The position numbers and the translations under genes were made by a program. The notes below the pieces were generated by a model, which was given only the letters and a program-made list of their open reading frames with translations, did no database searches and had not been told where the DNA came from. Shown here piece by piece: positions 1-14,115 of a stretch of 64,000 nt of DNA. Within the stretch, counting starts at the first letter, position 1; each line of letters opens with the position of its first letter. Source of the stretch: Vespula vulgaris (lineage: Eukaryota; Arthropoda; Insecta; Hymenoptera; Vespidae); NCBI RefSeq assembly GCF_905475345.1, contig NC_066586.1:14749900-14813899 (forward strand), in the 5' to 3' direction.

Positions 1-1969
1 CACCTGTGCTGACTTTTTAGATTGAACACCACCTTTTTTTGATTTAGAAGCCGATTCATTTGTCTTTTTCTCAAATTTCGATTCGTCATTCGACGAATTA
101 TCATCTCTTCTATCTTTATCATATTTTTCATAATTTCTTTTTGGACTGTCGCGCCAGCTTCTTTCTCGTCTCGGCGATTCATTTACATCTCGCTTTCGTC
201 TATCCTCATAATAATCTCTCTCCCTGTCTCTTTCCCGATCCCTTTCCCTATCCCTATCTCGATCTCTTCCTCGTCTTCTGTCATATCTACTGTATCGATC
301 ATATTTATCTTCTCTTCTATCATATTTACGATCGCGATCATCTTTATATCTGTCTCTCTCGCGTTCTCTTTCTTCTTCTTTTTCAGTGCCTTTACTTTCC
401 GATGGTTTAAGAGTCATATTCACCTGTTGTTTCGTCCAAAAACCCATGTGTGGTTTAGGCATCTCTTCTGGTTTAGGTAATTCGATTGGTTTACTCGGTA
501 GAGGTTGTACTTTGTCTTCCTCTTTTTTAATCCAAAATGGTTTTGGTGGTTCTTTTGGACCCCATGCTTCCAAACTTTCAGATTTTTTAGAGAAGCTACT
601 TTGCTCTTGTTCTTCTTCTTCTTCTTCCATTATCATTTTTTCTTGACTTTGTGTTCTATTACTTATAGATTTCATTTCTTCCTCTTGCTTAGCTTTTAGT
701 TTATCTCTGATTGAATTTAAAAGTTGTCGATCATCTGCTTCTACAGGTTGTTGTTCTGGTGTAGTTGCTTGATGAACTTGTACATTTTTTGACCAATGAC
801 CTTTTAATTTGATTCTATGATAATCGATTTCTTCATTTAGGATTGCTTGAGTAGAAGCTTTCATTTTATTTCTCATAGCAACGCGTATACTCTTGGACAT
901 ATCTTGATCGGAATCAGATTCTGAATTCTCTGATTCGCTAGACGTATCGCTAGCACTACTCCTATTTCTACGTTTCTTGGACTTTTTCGACTTCTTCTTA
1001 TTTTTCTTAGATTTTTTGGACTTTGGTGGTGGATCATCATCTTTTTGTTTTTGTAATTCCATTTGTATTTGTTTGTGTTTTTCTTCTGAAAAAGCTTTCT
1101 CGCGATCTGCCATCCAGTCCGTTTCCCAATGTGGATTTTGTTCAACAAACCGCTGAAAAAAACACAAAAATTCTTTTTTTCGAAACAAACAAACACGTTT
1201 AATTTACTTACAGAGAAATTCTCAGAATGCCTCTTGGATTTCAGATGCAAACTCGCGCAATGAAGATCTCCGATCCAGGAATTACAGAGCTTACAGTACC
1301 ATGCAGTTGCTGCACTGAAGAACTGTAGTCCTATAATCAAATAATATTTTAATTAGCATTACTTAAACTTTAAAATATGTAAACAATTGTAAGTTCATAA
1401 AGAATGACCTTATGTTCTGCCACGACACATTCATGTCACTGAAAACAAAAATAATATATTAAATGCTGATCAACAAATACTTGAATACATTAATTATTCT
1501 TCGTAAGTCCCACGATGTTCGCTAGAAATGAAAGAGGAATAAAAAAAATCTTTATTGTTTTTTTTTCGTATTATCATACAAGTAGTACAAACAGTATTAA
1601 TACATATAATTTACATAAATGTAGTTGTAGAAAAAGGAATATACTGTAATTGTCTAATTAATATTATTTTTATTTGCATCTATATAATTCTTTTTTTTTC
1701 TTTTTTTTTTTCCCATGTAATAAACATTTACAGTATATTTTACAAAAATTTTCATATAATACATTACGTTTACATATTTATATATTTTACTTGTTCACAT
1801 ATTTCTGTAGTCTTTTATTAATTAGTACGAATAAATTTAAACATGATATCATGTAAAATATATATCTTCACTAACACCATCACTGTGTATGTATGTTAAC
1901 ATTATTTGCAGATATCACATCTTAATACCAGACACAAGCCTATACATGGTGACTTTAAATATGTGCTTG

Positions 1970-2046
<77 letters not shown>

Positions 2047-5000
2047 AACAGTTTCATTAAGACAAACCAAAATTTCAAAATTCTTTGAAGTTGCGCCTCT
2101 CAAAGTAGTCTAAAATCCAGTGCATCTGTATAGAGCATATAACATTGCTAATAAATTTATTATTAGTAATCCAAACAGAATGTAAAGTATATATACTCAA
2201 ATAATAATTGAATTAGAAGAAAATTTCTTTACCCGCCAAATTTTATTACCTCTAAAAACTGTTTGGACAAAATTAACACTTTATTTTAATTTTATTGTAT
2301 TTAATATCAGAAGAAAATTTATAAGCAATGTATATATGCATAGAGCTCTTCAATACATACCGAACAACACAGTGTCTGTGCACAAGCTACGGAATTGTAT
2401 TCTATTAGTAATTACCCACTGAAATTAACCATACCTTTGATTGGTGTTCTTTTCGTTGGTAGTCCTGGATAAAAGGGCACTTCTTTTTCTGTTCCTTCTC
2501 CATTCTGCTCATGCCATGGCATATCAACTATCTTGCGTTCCTGTAGCATGAAACATGATTTCAATAATAATTCTTAATATTCATTGTAAAAAGTTTGGTA
2601 CTTTTTGGTAGGTATTGATTCGATGCATCAATCAGACTATGTACCAAGTACCTGCATATATAGCTCATTAGTGTAATAAAGCATCCACTTAAAATATTTT
2701 TTGACTTATAAAGACATACTCCTAACCGAATCCATTTGTTCTCTTGTAACTCAAATCAATAATTGCATATATTTCTGGTTCCTGTTTTAGTAACTGATAA
2801 ATATTATTTGTCAAAGTGAATTTTACACAGAAATTTCTAAGTCTACTTATAAACGATGAATTAACACAGCAATGAAAGGGAAAATAAAATATTGTCACTT
2901 ACTAAGCAAACTTCTTTGTGCTCATTGCTATGAAGATGATTCAAATATTCCTTTGCCGTTTTAGGGAATATATCGCAAACTTTGCACCAATGCATTTCTG
3001 GATCATAATGTACGAAATTGTACATGGGTTTAGAATCTTCAGGAGATCTCCTTTCTCTACCTTCTCTATCAGCTTTACATTCTTTATCGGAATCCGTAAC
3101 TGATGATCTGTCGGGTGAATCAGACTTTCCTGTAGGGAAGTCTTCTTTTGGACTTTTTGAGCGTTTATTCAATTCTAATTTAAACTTGCTTTTTAAATCA
3201 TCTACTGTGGCTTTATCACCAATGATTCCAGTGAGCATATCAATCACATTATGTATTGACTTCATTTTATTTTGTATTTCAATCTGAAAATAGAGAACCA
3301 TGTAGAGTTAACATTTATTTAACATATTTTTAAATTATTTTAACAATTAGGATAAATAAATATTTGTTGAATTGAACAAACATTTTAATAAAGTATCATT
3401 TAGAATATATATTTTGTATCTCACCTGAAGTTTTTGATTTTCTTTTATTATACGATTGTTCTCTCTGCCACCTTCTTTACCAATCTCATCACATTGTTGT
3501 CGTAAAATCTCCAGCTCACGTTGTAATGTTGCCGATTTCTTGACATATTCCTCACGTTGCTTAGCTAGCGTTGCTTTTTGTTGTTTCACTTCAGCTGCGA
3601 TGGCTGTCGTGTGATTAATTTTAAAGTACAGATATATTATAAAATATTTGTAATAGTAGTTTTCTTTGAATTAAATTAGCTGATTAATATATTATAAAAA
3701 TATGAAGCATTACTTAAAGTATCTGGTTGTAATATAATACAAATATAAAAAGAAAATAATGTTAAAATCAATTCTGTATTTACTAACTTTTTGATTTAAA
3801 TATGTTTCAAACTTCTTGCATTTATCAGTATATTATTATTTTAAATCATACCTTCTTTTTTTGCATCCTCAGGTCTTGCTAAAGATGTTACTAAACTAGA
3901 GGATCCACTATCCACAGCTCGTGATGATTCTTGCTGCGTTGTCAATGTAGGAGGTGGTGGTGGTTGTTGGTTGTTATATGGTACCTGATTTCCTTGCCAA
4001 TTCGGTGGAGGATAATCCTAACAGAATTAATATGTTCATTCAATTTCAAATACATGAATGGTGCTTCTTTTAACCCTTACCTTTACTTGTCCACATTCAA
4101 ATCAGAACTTTGGATAATACATGGAAGATTCTTGAAGATGAATCATCAGGTCAATTATAGTCGTTTCCGATGTTGTTACCAATAAAATAAATAACGCGAA
4201 TGTTATACTTACTGACGGAGCTGCAGAGTTTGCAGTATAAAAGAAGAAAAATGGTGTATCGTTTTTCGACACACTATCGTTTCCAAATCGCGTAATAATA
4301 TAATGATTCGCATATATAAAAGAGTACCATTGTTTGTACATGAGCTTTAGAAAACCCATATATATCTTAAACATCTTGATATAAAATTTATTTATATCAG
4401 ATTGTTAAGATAATTAATATAATATTTTACTATAAAATCGAACATAAAATCACGCAATCATCCAACATTGCAATCATAAATTATACATCTATTTTCTAAT
4501 GCAATTATTTATACTAAATTAAAAAAATATTATTCTTTTCCAAGTAACTTACACTGCGATAACTAGTTGGTTGCTGATAGCTGTAATCATATCCTTGCCC
4601 GTAGTTATAGTTGTAATTATTGTATCCTTGATTATATGCAGGTAAAGGTGGAGGTGGTTGACTTGTATTTGGAGGTGGAGGTGCCTATGATAATAATATA
4701 TCCATGATTTTTTTTAATAAATATATTTTTAAGCTATTTATTAATATTAAATATTTGATTATGTTATGAAAATTAGATTTATGATAATAAATAATAGTAT
4801 GATAAATATATATTACCTGATATTGATTATGAACAGGAGGAACATAACCACTAGAGCCAGCAGGATTAGCAGCTGCACTTTGAGATTGTGAAGATGTTTG
4901 TTGTTTCCATTCTTGTTGTGGACGATTTGTTTCTTTCCTTCTTTGATCTCTGGAACTTGAACGTGATCTTCTATCTCTTGATCTAGATCTTCGATATCTG

Positions 5001-5113
5001 GATCGTCTGGGAGATGGAGATCTATCATATTTTCTTGATCGTCTTCTATGTGATGAATCATCCGAATCAGCACTGGGACTCCTAGGACCTTTACGTCTAG
5101 ATTCTTGCTCCAT
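1..5113 (-). CDS. ZNF318/CG9776-like matrin-type zinc-finger protein (C-terminal end off the window)
   Basis: Probable nuclear RNA-associated protein of the ZNF318 / Drosophila CG9776 family. Exons in transcription order: 5113-4817, 4684-4553, 4017-3852, 3603-3425, 3283-2903, 2540-2435, 1330-1212, 1152 to beyond position 1; every junction keeps frame. The start at 5113 gives an N-terminus MEQESRRKG followed by an Arg/Ser-rich stretch of about 55 residues, then Gln/Pro/Tyr-rich low complexity (repeated YNQ, NYNY, PPPP), and a coiled coil encoded by 3603-3425. Two matrin-type C2H2 fingers follow, each C-x2-C-x12-H-x5-H: WCKVCDIF...HLHSNEH in exon 5 and WYCKLCNSW...HLKSKRH in exon 7. The last visible exon begins RFVEQNPHWETDWMADREK, which corresponds to the conserved segment after the second finger in ZNF318, and continues into Lys/Ser, Glu and Arg/Asp repeats. 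Vertebrate ZNF318 is a transcription co-regulator that also affects RNA processing; the insect role is not established. Divergent from muskelin. Confidence 0.88.
1973..2043. repeat. (GA)n microsatellite in an intron of the ZNF318-like gene
   Basis: About 35 uninterrupted GA dinucleotides. It lies in the intron between the exons ending at 2435 and starting at 1330. In sense orientation it reads (TC)n, a long pyrimidine tract roughly 640 nt upstream of the next acceptor. It is likely to be length-polymorphic. Confidence 0.95.
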
Positions 5114-6507
5114 CTTCTATTTTTGTTAATGAGGTCCTCCTTTTTTGAGAACATTTTACAAAAATAAGTCTACATCATAATTAGAAAACAAAAAACTTCT
5201 AATAAAATAACAAAAGAAATCTGGTTATACAATATAAATGTATAACTAGAACAATTAAAGAAATACAACATAACATCTAGTAAAAATACAGTTTTATAAA
5301 AATAAGAAATTTCATTTAATAACAAGATTATTAAAATTTTATTATTTTTTTTTTTTACTACAGATTAGGTCACATTTAGCTAGCTTGCCATGAGGTATTC
5401 CATATTCTTAATTTATTAGGTATAAAATAGCCAATGAAGTTTAATATAATAATCGTACATACAACCAAATGAGTTACCAAAGTATTACGAACAATTTTTA
5501 GAAATAACTCGTTATATTAAGTATCTATTGTAAATTTTTTGTAGAAATTAAAATACTTTTTAGATGCTGCAATGCAGCCATTATCATTCCAACGTTTTTA
5601 ATACATACCGTATGTTATTATAATTGCATTATATTGATACTTAAAATTAATTTACCTGTAATATATAAAATTGCAACTTATCTTCGACTTTTCGTTATTT
5701 CGTAATCATTTGCTATCACGAAATTAAAATGTCAAAAATGCTTGGTCAGACAACACATTGCGACTTTCCAAGCGAATAGATGAAGCCAAAACGTAATGGC
5801 GACTTATACAGTATTGCCAACTATTAATATTATATCATCGTTACAAAATTTCACTCTTCAATTCATTTTTTTTTTTATAATATATTTTCATTCAAATCGG
5901 ATAATTATATATTTATAAACAATGAAATATATAAGTCAAAAGTACGACTGAATATTGTATTTTAATATATGTTCTTTTTTAAGCTAATTCGATAAAATCA
6001 GTTCGTAACCATTTGAGAAATTTAAAATTCACTAAAATCCATTATCATTTCTGCTTCAATTTATACCACTATAATCAAAGGGAATATTTCATGGTATTGA
6101 TATTATTGGTCCGTATTTCGTTTGAATTTTTACTATTTTTATTTCAAAAAATTCATTTTTATTGATTTTTATAATTTAATTTAATTTAATATTCTTGTAT
6201 TATTATAAGAGCATTTCATAAATAAATACATATATTAAAAATGTTTTTTTTAAATAATGTTTTTTTTTAAATAATGTTTTTTTAAATAATGTTTTTTTTT
6301 TTTTTAATAAATACTGCGATTTATTCACTATAATTCGCAATATTTCATTTTTTGTATTATATTCGTGATATTTCTGCGCCCTCTAGTTAAATTTCTTTAA
6401 AAATAATTTAACTCATGTGCATGACGTTTTTCGTTCATTTCATGAAATTTACCCCTATTTGATCGTGGAACGTATTTTGGAAACACCCTGTATATCGATG
6501 GAGTAAC
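5114..6507. other. Divergent promoter region, ZNF318-like gene / muskelin
   Basis: This holds the 5' ends of two divergent genes. An in-frame ATG at 5154 lies in another frame and is not supported as the start. A candidate 5' UTR intron of the minus gene is suggested by a donor-like site near 5655 (sense CAG|GTAAAT), so a non-coding first exon may lie around 5656-5800. At 6240-6305 there is a short AT-only tandem repeat (AATGTTTTTTTTAA type). No other gene is visible. Confidence 0.6.
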
Positions 6508-9500
6508 ATGGCGTCTGGCGAAAATAGTAATTTTGAGAAAGTTTTGGAATTTAGGATTTATAAGTGCTCTAGTTTTTCAGCTTCTTACGTACCTGAGTAA
6601 GTAATTTTTTATTTTTATCAATTTAAATAAGGTTATCTATTTTCAAAATAGTTCAGTAAATGAAAAAAAAATATGATAAACATGTAACCTAACAAACTTC
6701 CCATTTCTTTTCGAAGTATATCTAAAATACAGATATGTCGATTAAAATAACAAGAATAAATCGTAACGAACTAATTTTTATATGTTTTTTTAGGAATATT
6801 CTTGTAGATAAACCGTCGGATCAAACTTCACGTTGGTCTTCTGATATTGACAATCCTCGCCAGGTAAACATTCGTATATTTTATTCAGAAAATTTATCTA
6901 CTTTTTAAAAACGTTATTTATCTTCAACATAATTATATAAAATGTAAACAAATAGATATCATGATCAACTACTTATAATAAATAATATATATTTAATTAT
7001 TTAATATAAATGACAATAATTGTTACCTAATTATTATAATATTTTAGTTTCTTACATTGAAATTGCAATGTCCCTCCATTGTTAAAACTATTACTTTTGG
7101 CAAATATGAAAAAACTCATGTATGCAATATAAAGAAATTTAAAATATATGGTGGACTAGAACCTGAGAATATGATGGAACTTCTAGAAAGGTAAAATATT
7201 ATTTTTGTAAAATTAAAAGAGAAAAAATGAATTTTTTTAATTAATTTATTTTTTTCTTTTTCTTTTTAGTGGATTGAATAATGATTCTGTACCAGAAACA
7301 TTTGATTTGAAGCACGTTTTAGGAAATGAAGGAAATTATTTTCCTGTTAGATACATAAAAATTCTTCCTCTTCAATCTTGGGGGCCCAGTTTTAATTTTT
7401 CTATTTGGCATGTACGGTTAAATGGTATCAATGATTCTAAAATTGTAGGACCTTCTATCGAATGGGTAAATATGGTAAGTACTTCAATAAAAATTAAATA
7501 TTTTTAATATGAACCAAAGAATAATTAAATTTTTTTATATTACAGTATCGTCAAAAAGAAGTAATAAGGTTATGTATGAAACATTTTCGGAGACTCGAAC
7601 AACCAGAAGTTGTGGAGACTTTGCAAAGAGTCACAGGAGTTACTTTAGAAGATCCTCGTTTATCTATGTTATATGATTTGTTAGTTACAAAAGGTGATCA
7701 TCTTCAGGCAGAAGGCTTTATAAGCAATGCAGTTATGAGTAAGCTGCTTTTAATTTTTTCTTTACACATAAAATACAAAGTACATATCTTTTTTTTTATA
7801 AATATACTTTTCTAAAATATATTATCTAAAAAACTAGCTATTATACTAATCAAATTTTAGTTATTCTTTTATTTGTAAAAAAATTCTATGAATTTACTGG
7901 TATTTTCTAATTTGTATTTTATTTTTTTTCCCTTTGTGTAAAACTTTAGATTATTATCATTTTTTATTTTTATGGAAACAAATTTCATAAATTATGCTAT
8001 AGCTGGACTACTGAATGACTATATCAATGCTCAGACCTATAGAGCGGTTTGGACAAAATTATCTACAAACGATCCTAAACCTGGAATGAGAGGAGGACAT
8101 CAGATGGTCCTGGATCCAACTGCCGAAATGTTGTATCTATTTGGAGGATGGGATGGAAATCAGGATTTGTCAGATTTATGGGTTTATAACATACCTGCTA
8201 ATAAATGGACACTCATATGCAAAGATACTGAATCAGTAGTAAGTCCTCAAATTCAAGGTGATATATTTAATAAAGAAAGTTTTTATCATTCTTTTTTGTC
8301 CACACATCAAAATTATAAAATGTATTATATAGGGTGGACCTAGTGCTCGATCATGTCATAAAATGTGTCTTGATCCAGAAAGACGACAACTCTTTACACT
8401 CGGACGATATTTGGATACACAATATAGAACACCAGAAAATCTAAAAAGTGATTTTTATGTTTATGATATTGAATCAAATAAATGGACACAAATATCAGAA
8501 GATACTGGTGCTGTTGGTGGACCTCAACTAATATTTGATCATCAAATGTCAATGGATATTGAAAAACGAATAATTTATGTATTTGGTGGCAGAGTTCTTG
8601 TCTCATCTTCCAAGTAAGTTATTAAAAATCTTCTTATAGATTTTTGATAATTGAATAATAATGAATTACCATTTAGTTCTGAAAATCATGCAATGCCAGC
8701 AAACTCGACAGAACCAATATTTTCTGGATTATATTCTTATCATGTGCCAACTGGTACTTGGAGTCGACTTGCTTGTGATATTGCAAGACAGTGTCCTCCA
8801 AACGTACCGACTATTAGATCACGAGCAGGGCATTCTATGTTGTTTCATTCAGTAAGTATTTTTGAAACTATAAGTAATTACATAATTGGTGTTAAATATA
8901 TTATAGGATTTACATTCATTTTATGCATTTTTTCAGGGTTCTCGAAAGTTGTATATATTCGCAGGTAAACGAGGTAAAGAATATTTAAGTGACTTTTTTA
9001 CTTATGAAGTAGATACAAATCAAGTAGAACATATAAATTATAATGACTTTGGGGCAAAAGATTCTAATCGTGTTCCGGCAGCTGGTTTTACTCAGAGGGC
9101 AACAATTGATTGTAACCTTGATGAAATATATGTTTTATCGGTTTGTACTTAGAAATATCCGTTTTCTTATATATTTTAATGGTATATTATATATTAAAAA
9201 GATTCTATGTAGGGTTTAAGTAAAGACAAAGATGAAAGAGATGACAATGTACAGAATTCTTTTTGGGTTTATACTATTAAAAATAACAAATGGTGTTGTA
9301 TTTATCGTAATGAAAATTTTGGGGAAAAATATTGGAGTAAAATGCAAGATTACGAACCATGTCCACGATTTGCACACCAGTTAGTCTATGATCATATAAA
9401 AAAGGTATAAAAAATTTGAGTTTTAGATTAGTACAAAGCATTACATATTTCTAACAAAATATTTATTTTTGTATTTGATAGGTTCATTATTTATTTGGTG

Positions 9501-10060
9501 GAAATCCAGGTCGATCTTGCCTTCCAAATTTACGACTTGATGATTTTTGGCAATTAAAATTATGTAGACCATCTCATGAACAGATATTAAAAAAGTGTAA
9601 ATTAATCATTAGAAAACATAAATTTGAAGAACTTGCTTTGAATAATAGTATTGAAGCATTGGAATATTTACAAACAAAAGTATCAGAAATTATCGATCAT
9701 GATGATACAGAGCAAACAAAAGAGGTATTATAAAATTTTATAAGTATATTTATTATTAATTTTATAAAGTCTCTTTTAGTATTGTATCATTGCATATGTA
9801 CATTTATTTAAATCTTACAGTTTCAATTGTTGACATCTATACTATTTCGAGAACAAACAAGATCACTGGATGAAGCTGCAAGTTCTAATTCAGCTTCTAG
9901 CACTGTTTTAGGTAACTTTCTTGGTATGAATACAGATCAGTATATAACAATACGCAACGTTCACACTTTGAGAATTGAGCTATATGACAAACTTGCAGAA
10001 TTTTTTCCCGAATCACTTACACAACCACGCGTTAACCTAATTGATCTTTTGCCATTATGA
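6508..10060 (+). CDS. Mkln1: Muskelin (kelch/discoidin/LisH-CTLH protein)
   Basis: Muskelin is an intracellular kelch protein and a subunit of the CTLH (GID) E3 ubiquitin-ligase complex. Twelve exons join in frame: 6508-6596, 6794-6863, 7048-7190, 7270-7474, 7546-7738, 8003-8238, 8333-8613, 8677-8851, 8937-9140, 9213-9404, 9482-9724, 9821-10060. They give 756 residues (human muskelin is about 735). The N-terminal part, about residues 10-165, is the discoidin-like domain. LisH and CTLH follow from about 170 to 255 (CMKHFRRLEQPEVVETLQR). Kelch repeats run from about 270 to 620, with blades visible as LYLFGGWDGN, IYVFGGRV, LYIFAGKRG and VHYLFGGNPG. The C-terminal tail ends in NLIDLLPL. ATG 6508 is the first methionine of the family-like N-terminus (MASGENSNFEK). 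The exon 5/6 junction was chosen because it restores AVM-T-GLLNDYI, matching the CTLH segment; reading straight through hits stops. Confidence 0.96.
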
Positions 10061-10738
10061 TGCAATAGATATTAAAAAAAAAGAAAAAAAGAAAGAAAAA
10101 AAATCAAGTATGTTGACACCGATTATATCCAGTATGAATTGTTAAATAATATAAAGCAAAATCAGTTTTGTTTTTTTTCTATAAGGTTATTTGTTGTAAT
10201 ATTTACCATTATTTTACAAGTGAAATCGCAATTTGTACTGCACTTTTCTACAAATTTAGATAGAGGTAGAGATCAGAACTAATTAGAAAAATGATTGCAT
10301 TAATTTTTTCATATTAAATTTAAGCTTGATAGATTTCAAATTTTTGAAGATATTCTAAGGCAAATATAAAGAACAACATTAATATCATTATTGCTATTGT
10401 AAATTATTATCTATATACAAGGTCTTACTATAAGTAATAAAATATTAATGTGTTTTTTACGTATAGATATATTTGTCTTAGAATTATGATAAAAATTTGA
10501 AAGTAAATCAATATATATAAAAGAACAAAAATTCAGTAATAATACTTTTTTCTTTGTATAATTATAAATGTAAATTCTTCATAATTTTTCTAATAGCATT
10601 GTATAAAAATTTTTATTTTCAATATTTCATGACATTCTTATTACCGATTATATAAATTCGTATTACCATTGTTTATTTATTTGATTTTCAAGTTAAATTT
10701 ACTAAAACACTGCTTCATAAATGCACATATATACATAT

Positions 10739-10773
<35 letters not shown>

Positions 10774-11926
10774 CATACGCGCGCACATACACACAGCATA
10801 CGCACGATAATTCTATTATTTTATTATATAGAAAAGAAGTTTCATGGATATTAATACTTGTTAATACATTTTAATCCATATATTTAAGAAAAGTATTGTA
10901 TCACCATACTATCTTTTTCGAATGAAATATCTTTATCCATTGCTATTAGAATATTATAAAGAAAATATTAAAGACACTATAGTTACCTAATTTATACAGA
11001 ATTTCATGTTTTTATTATTTTGTATATATTTTATCATGTAAAGAATGCTATATACTAAATTGCTTTGCTGTTAATTATTTTGTACAATATATGCTCTCTG
11101 ATATCTTATAATGTACTAAGTAACATCCTGTATATAATAGTATACTTTATTAATATTTGTTCGTAATTAGCCATCAGAAATGATTTAAAAAAAGGAAAAA
11201 AAAGAAAAGAAAAAACAAGATAATGCTGCAATATTGTAATTATTAGTTATTGTAATAGATTGCTTCCAAAGCATACAAAGTATATATATGCATATACATA
11301 TGATACTTACATTCAATTTTTGTATATATTTCCATTTAAATGATAAGATGTTAAACATTGTATTGGAATTAGAAATATTAAGTTATGAAAGAGATCTTGA
11401 TAACAACAATTAGAGCAGCTATAGAAGTCAAAGTATTCATATACTGTCAATTTATGTTTACCTGTTTTTCATTAACTATATGATAAAGTTCATAAGACAA
11501 TTTAATAAATATGTCAGTTAATTTATAATATAAGTAATAATGACTGTGAATATTTTTCTGCACGCACGCACGTGTATGTACAGAAAACTTTCTATGAAAA
11601 AGTGTGAAATTTGAAGACTCATTCTATTATATTTATTTGTTTAGAATGTAAAATAAAAACTATGCATTTTTCAAATTTATATTAATATATTATTACATTT
11701 ATTTTGCATTAAGTATAACATACAATGCTATCCAAAAATTATCTATTTTAAAAAAAAAGTAATTAAAAATTAAACCTGTAATGTCAGATCCGTAATGATC
11801 GAAGCGCTATCTAGTAGAAAATTTCAAAAGTTTATAATATCACATCAAAAATCAGCTAAAATATATTTTAATTATATTACTGTGTGAATACAATTATACG
11901 AAAAATATGAACATAATATGCATGAA

Positions 11927-11977
<51 letters not shown>

Positions 11978-13221
11978 TGAACATTTTTTTAAAACAAGTC
12001 ATTTCAATCAAATTATTGAATAAACTCGATATTACTTACAAAGTATGTACTGTATAAAAAAACGAAAGAAATATTAATTTTTAATAAATATAAAATTTCA
12101 TTTTCTCTATTACTTTTATTTACTATTCAAGTATTATATGCCAAAAAATATTAACTTGTTAAAATCTAAAGCCAGATTGTCATAACTATAAAAAATAGTC
12201 ATACCTTTCAATTTGACAGATGATGGCTCGAAATTTTGAATGCGCATTTTAATTGATTTTTCACTAACACTATTCACTTTTATTGTTACTATTATTATTT
12301 ATTGATTCGTTAGTACGTACGATGTATCTCCGATGAAATCCAGTAGTAGACTGACTTGTCATCACTTATCAAAGTTGCCTTGACCTCACATTTTTGTTTA
12401 CATTATTGTCAAACAATGATCCTGTGTTTGAAATTCGTGCCTAACGAACATTTCTTTTATTTTGTATTTATTATATGTTTATTTATTGTATGTTGTATAT
12501 TATATGTTTATTTATTATATGTTTATAACTATATAATATTTGAGTAAGTGTAATTATTATAAATTATTTTTATATGCTTTTTAATTATTAGTAAATTATT
12601 TTACGCATACATTATATATATTAAATATATATATATTATTTAAATAAATATAAAATAATAAATAAATATAAAGAATTAATTAATTAAACGCACAGGTCGA
12701 ACTGGTGAAGTCCAATGATAGATTGCAATAAATTCATTTATTAAATATCAAAATCATCTTGAATCTACGTCTTCGTTATTATTTAGATAAATAGCCAGCA
12801 ACAATATCGAATTAGAAATATACAAATAAAGTATTAAATGAAAATTATTTTGTTCAAATTTCTCATTTCATTAAGTATAAAAAATTATTACAGATATCAT
12901 TTTATATTAATATTAATTCTTATGCTAAAATAAAAAAAACAAACAAATAAATAAATAAATATATGTGTGTGTGTATATATATATACATACATACATCACA
13001 CGTAGATTTACTGAACTTTATATTTTTTTTTATCAGCATCTACAAATCAATAATTAGTTTTCTTTCTCGATCGGTAATATCAGATGTCACTATAAGTTGT
13101 TAAAGAATCGATGTTCTATCTCGCAATATAATATTCAATGACTTAACCTTCGAAACAGTGACAGGCATTTTCAAGAACTTGTATATTCTACAAAGTCGTC
13201 TGATTAAATAATAATTTTAAA
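10061..13221. other. Muskelin 3' region and intergenic AT-rich DNA
   Basis: Begins with the muskelin 3' UTR, including a purine run at 10072-10105. It contains (TA)n or (CA/TA)n microsatellites near 10740-10800 and at 11928-11974, and a CATA/TGTG-type run near 12960-12995. Open frames here are short, AT-composition driven and match nothing I recognise. The PSMB2 5' UTR and promoter should lie in the last 100 to 200 bases. I see no RNA gene. Confidence 0.7.
11928..11974. repeat. (TA)n microsatellite
   Basis: Uninterrupted alternating TA, about 23 units, in the muskelin/PSMB2 intergenic DNA. Confidence 0.95.
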
Positions 13222-13380
13222 ATGGAATGTTTAATTGGAATTCAATTTAAAGATTTTGTGCTTGTAGCCGCTGATATGACAAATTCTCAGTCTATTATGG
13301 TTATGAAAAGTGGTAAGATATATTTGATAAAGTTATAGTAAATAATTAAGATATTTTGAATCAACGTGAATTTTTAATTT

Positions 13381-13446
<66 letters not shown>

Positions 13447-14115
13447 ATTAAATTTTACATTATTTTAGACGAAGAAAAAATTCATAAAATGTCTGATAAG
13501 CTTGTAATGGCTGTTTCTGGTGAATCTGGAGATACAACTCAGTTTTCAGAATACATTGGAAAAAATATACAACTTTATAAAATGAGAAATGGTTATGAAC
13601 TGTCACCGCAAGCAGCAACTGCTTTTACTAGAAGAAACTTAGCGGATTATCTTAGGAGTCAAACACCATATACTGTTAACTTATTAATGGCTGGATATGA
13701 TGATGATCTTGGTCCGCAATTGTATTTTATAGATTATTTAGCTTCTTGCGTGAAAGTACCATATGCAGCACATGGATATGGTGGTTTCTTTTCTCTTTCT
13801 ATATTGGATAGATATCATAATTATGGTAAGTAATTATGAATTGTGAAAAAGTGATTATAATATTGTCATTGTTGATTTAATTAAATTTTATATATAGAAT
13901 GAAATATAATTTTTGCCTTACTATTTCTAATTATTGTAGATATGTCAGAAGAAGAGGGATATGAACTAATGAAAAAATGTGTTAAAGAAATTCACAAGAG
14001 ACTTATTGTGAATTTACCTAATTTCAAAGTCCAAAAAATATCCAAAGATGGAATAAAGGACATGAAACCTATTACAGCACAAAATTTAGCCGTCGAAGAT
14101 GTTGCTAAAGTGTGA
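13222..14115 (+). CDS. Prosbeta4: Proteasome subunit beta type-2 (PSMB2; Drosophila Prosbeta4 orthologue)
   Basis: Structural beta4 subunit of the 20S proteasome core. Three exons, 13222-13312, 13469-13825 and 13940-14115, give 207 residues (human PSMB2 has 201). The protein begins MECLIGIQFKDFVLVAADMT, the family's N-terminus. It has no propeptide and no catalytic Thr1, as expected for a non-catalytic beta subunit. Other family landmarks are DKLVMAVSGESGDTTQFSEYI, RRNLADYLRSQTPYTVNLL and YLASCVKVPYAAHGYGG. The start is fixed by these N-terminal residues, and the first intron carries a (TA)n run. The tail after IHKRLIVNLPNFKV is a little longer than in vertebrates. It is convergent with the SPP gene. 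Confidence 0.97.
13382..13440. repeat. (TA)n microsatellite in PSMB2 intron 1
   Basis: Long alternating TA tract inside the 156-base first intron, so repeat-length changes alter a large part of the intron. Confidence 0.95.

Noticed and set aside
5114..5154. Upstream ATG at 5154 as the start of the ZNF318-like protein
   Set aside because: It is in a different frame from the Arg/Ser-rich protein and yields no recognisable sequence.
7972..8002. Extension of muskelin exon 6 upstream to the methionine at 7972
   Set aside because: That stretch is intronic. The acceptor at 8002 restores frame with exon 5 and gives the family sequence.
13489..13833. PSMB2 starting at the internal methionine at 13489
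   Set aside because: The N-terminal beta strands MECLIGIQF... are encoded upstream at 13222 and splice in frame.
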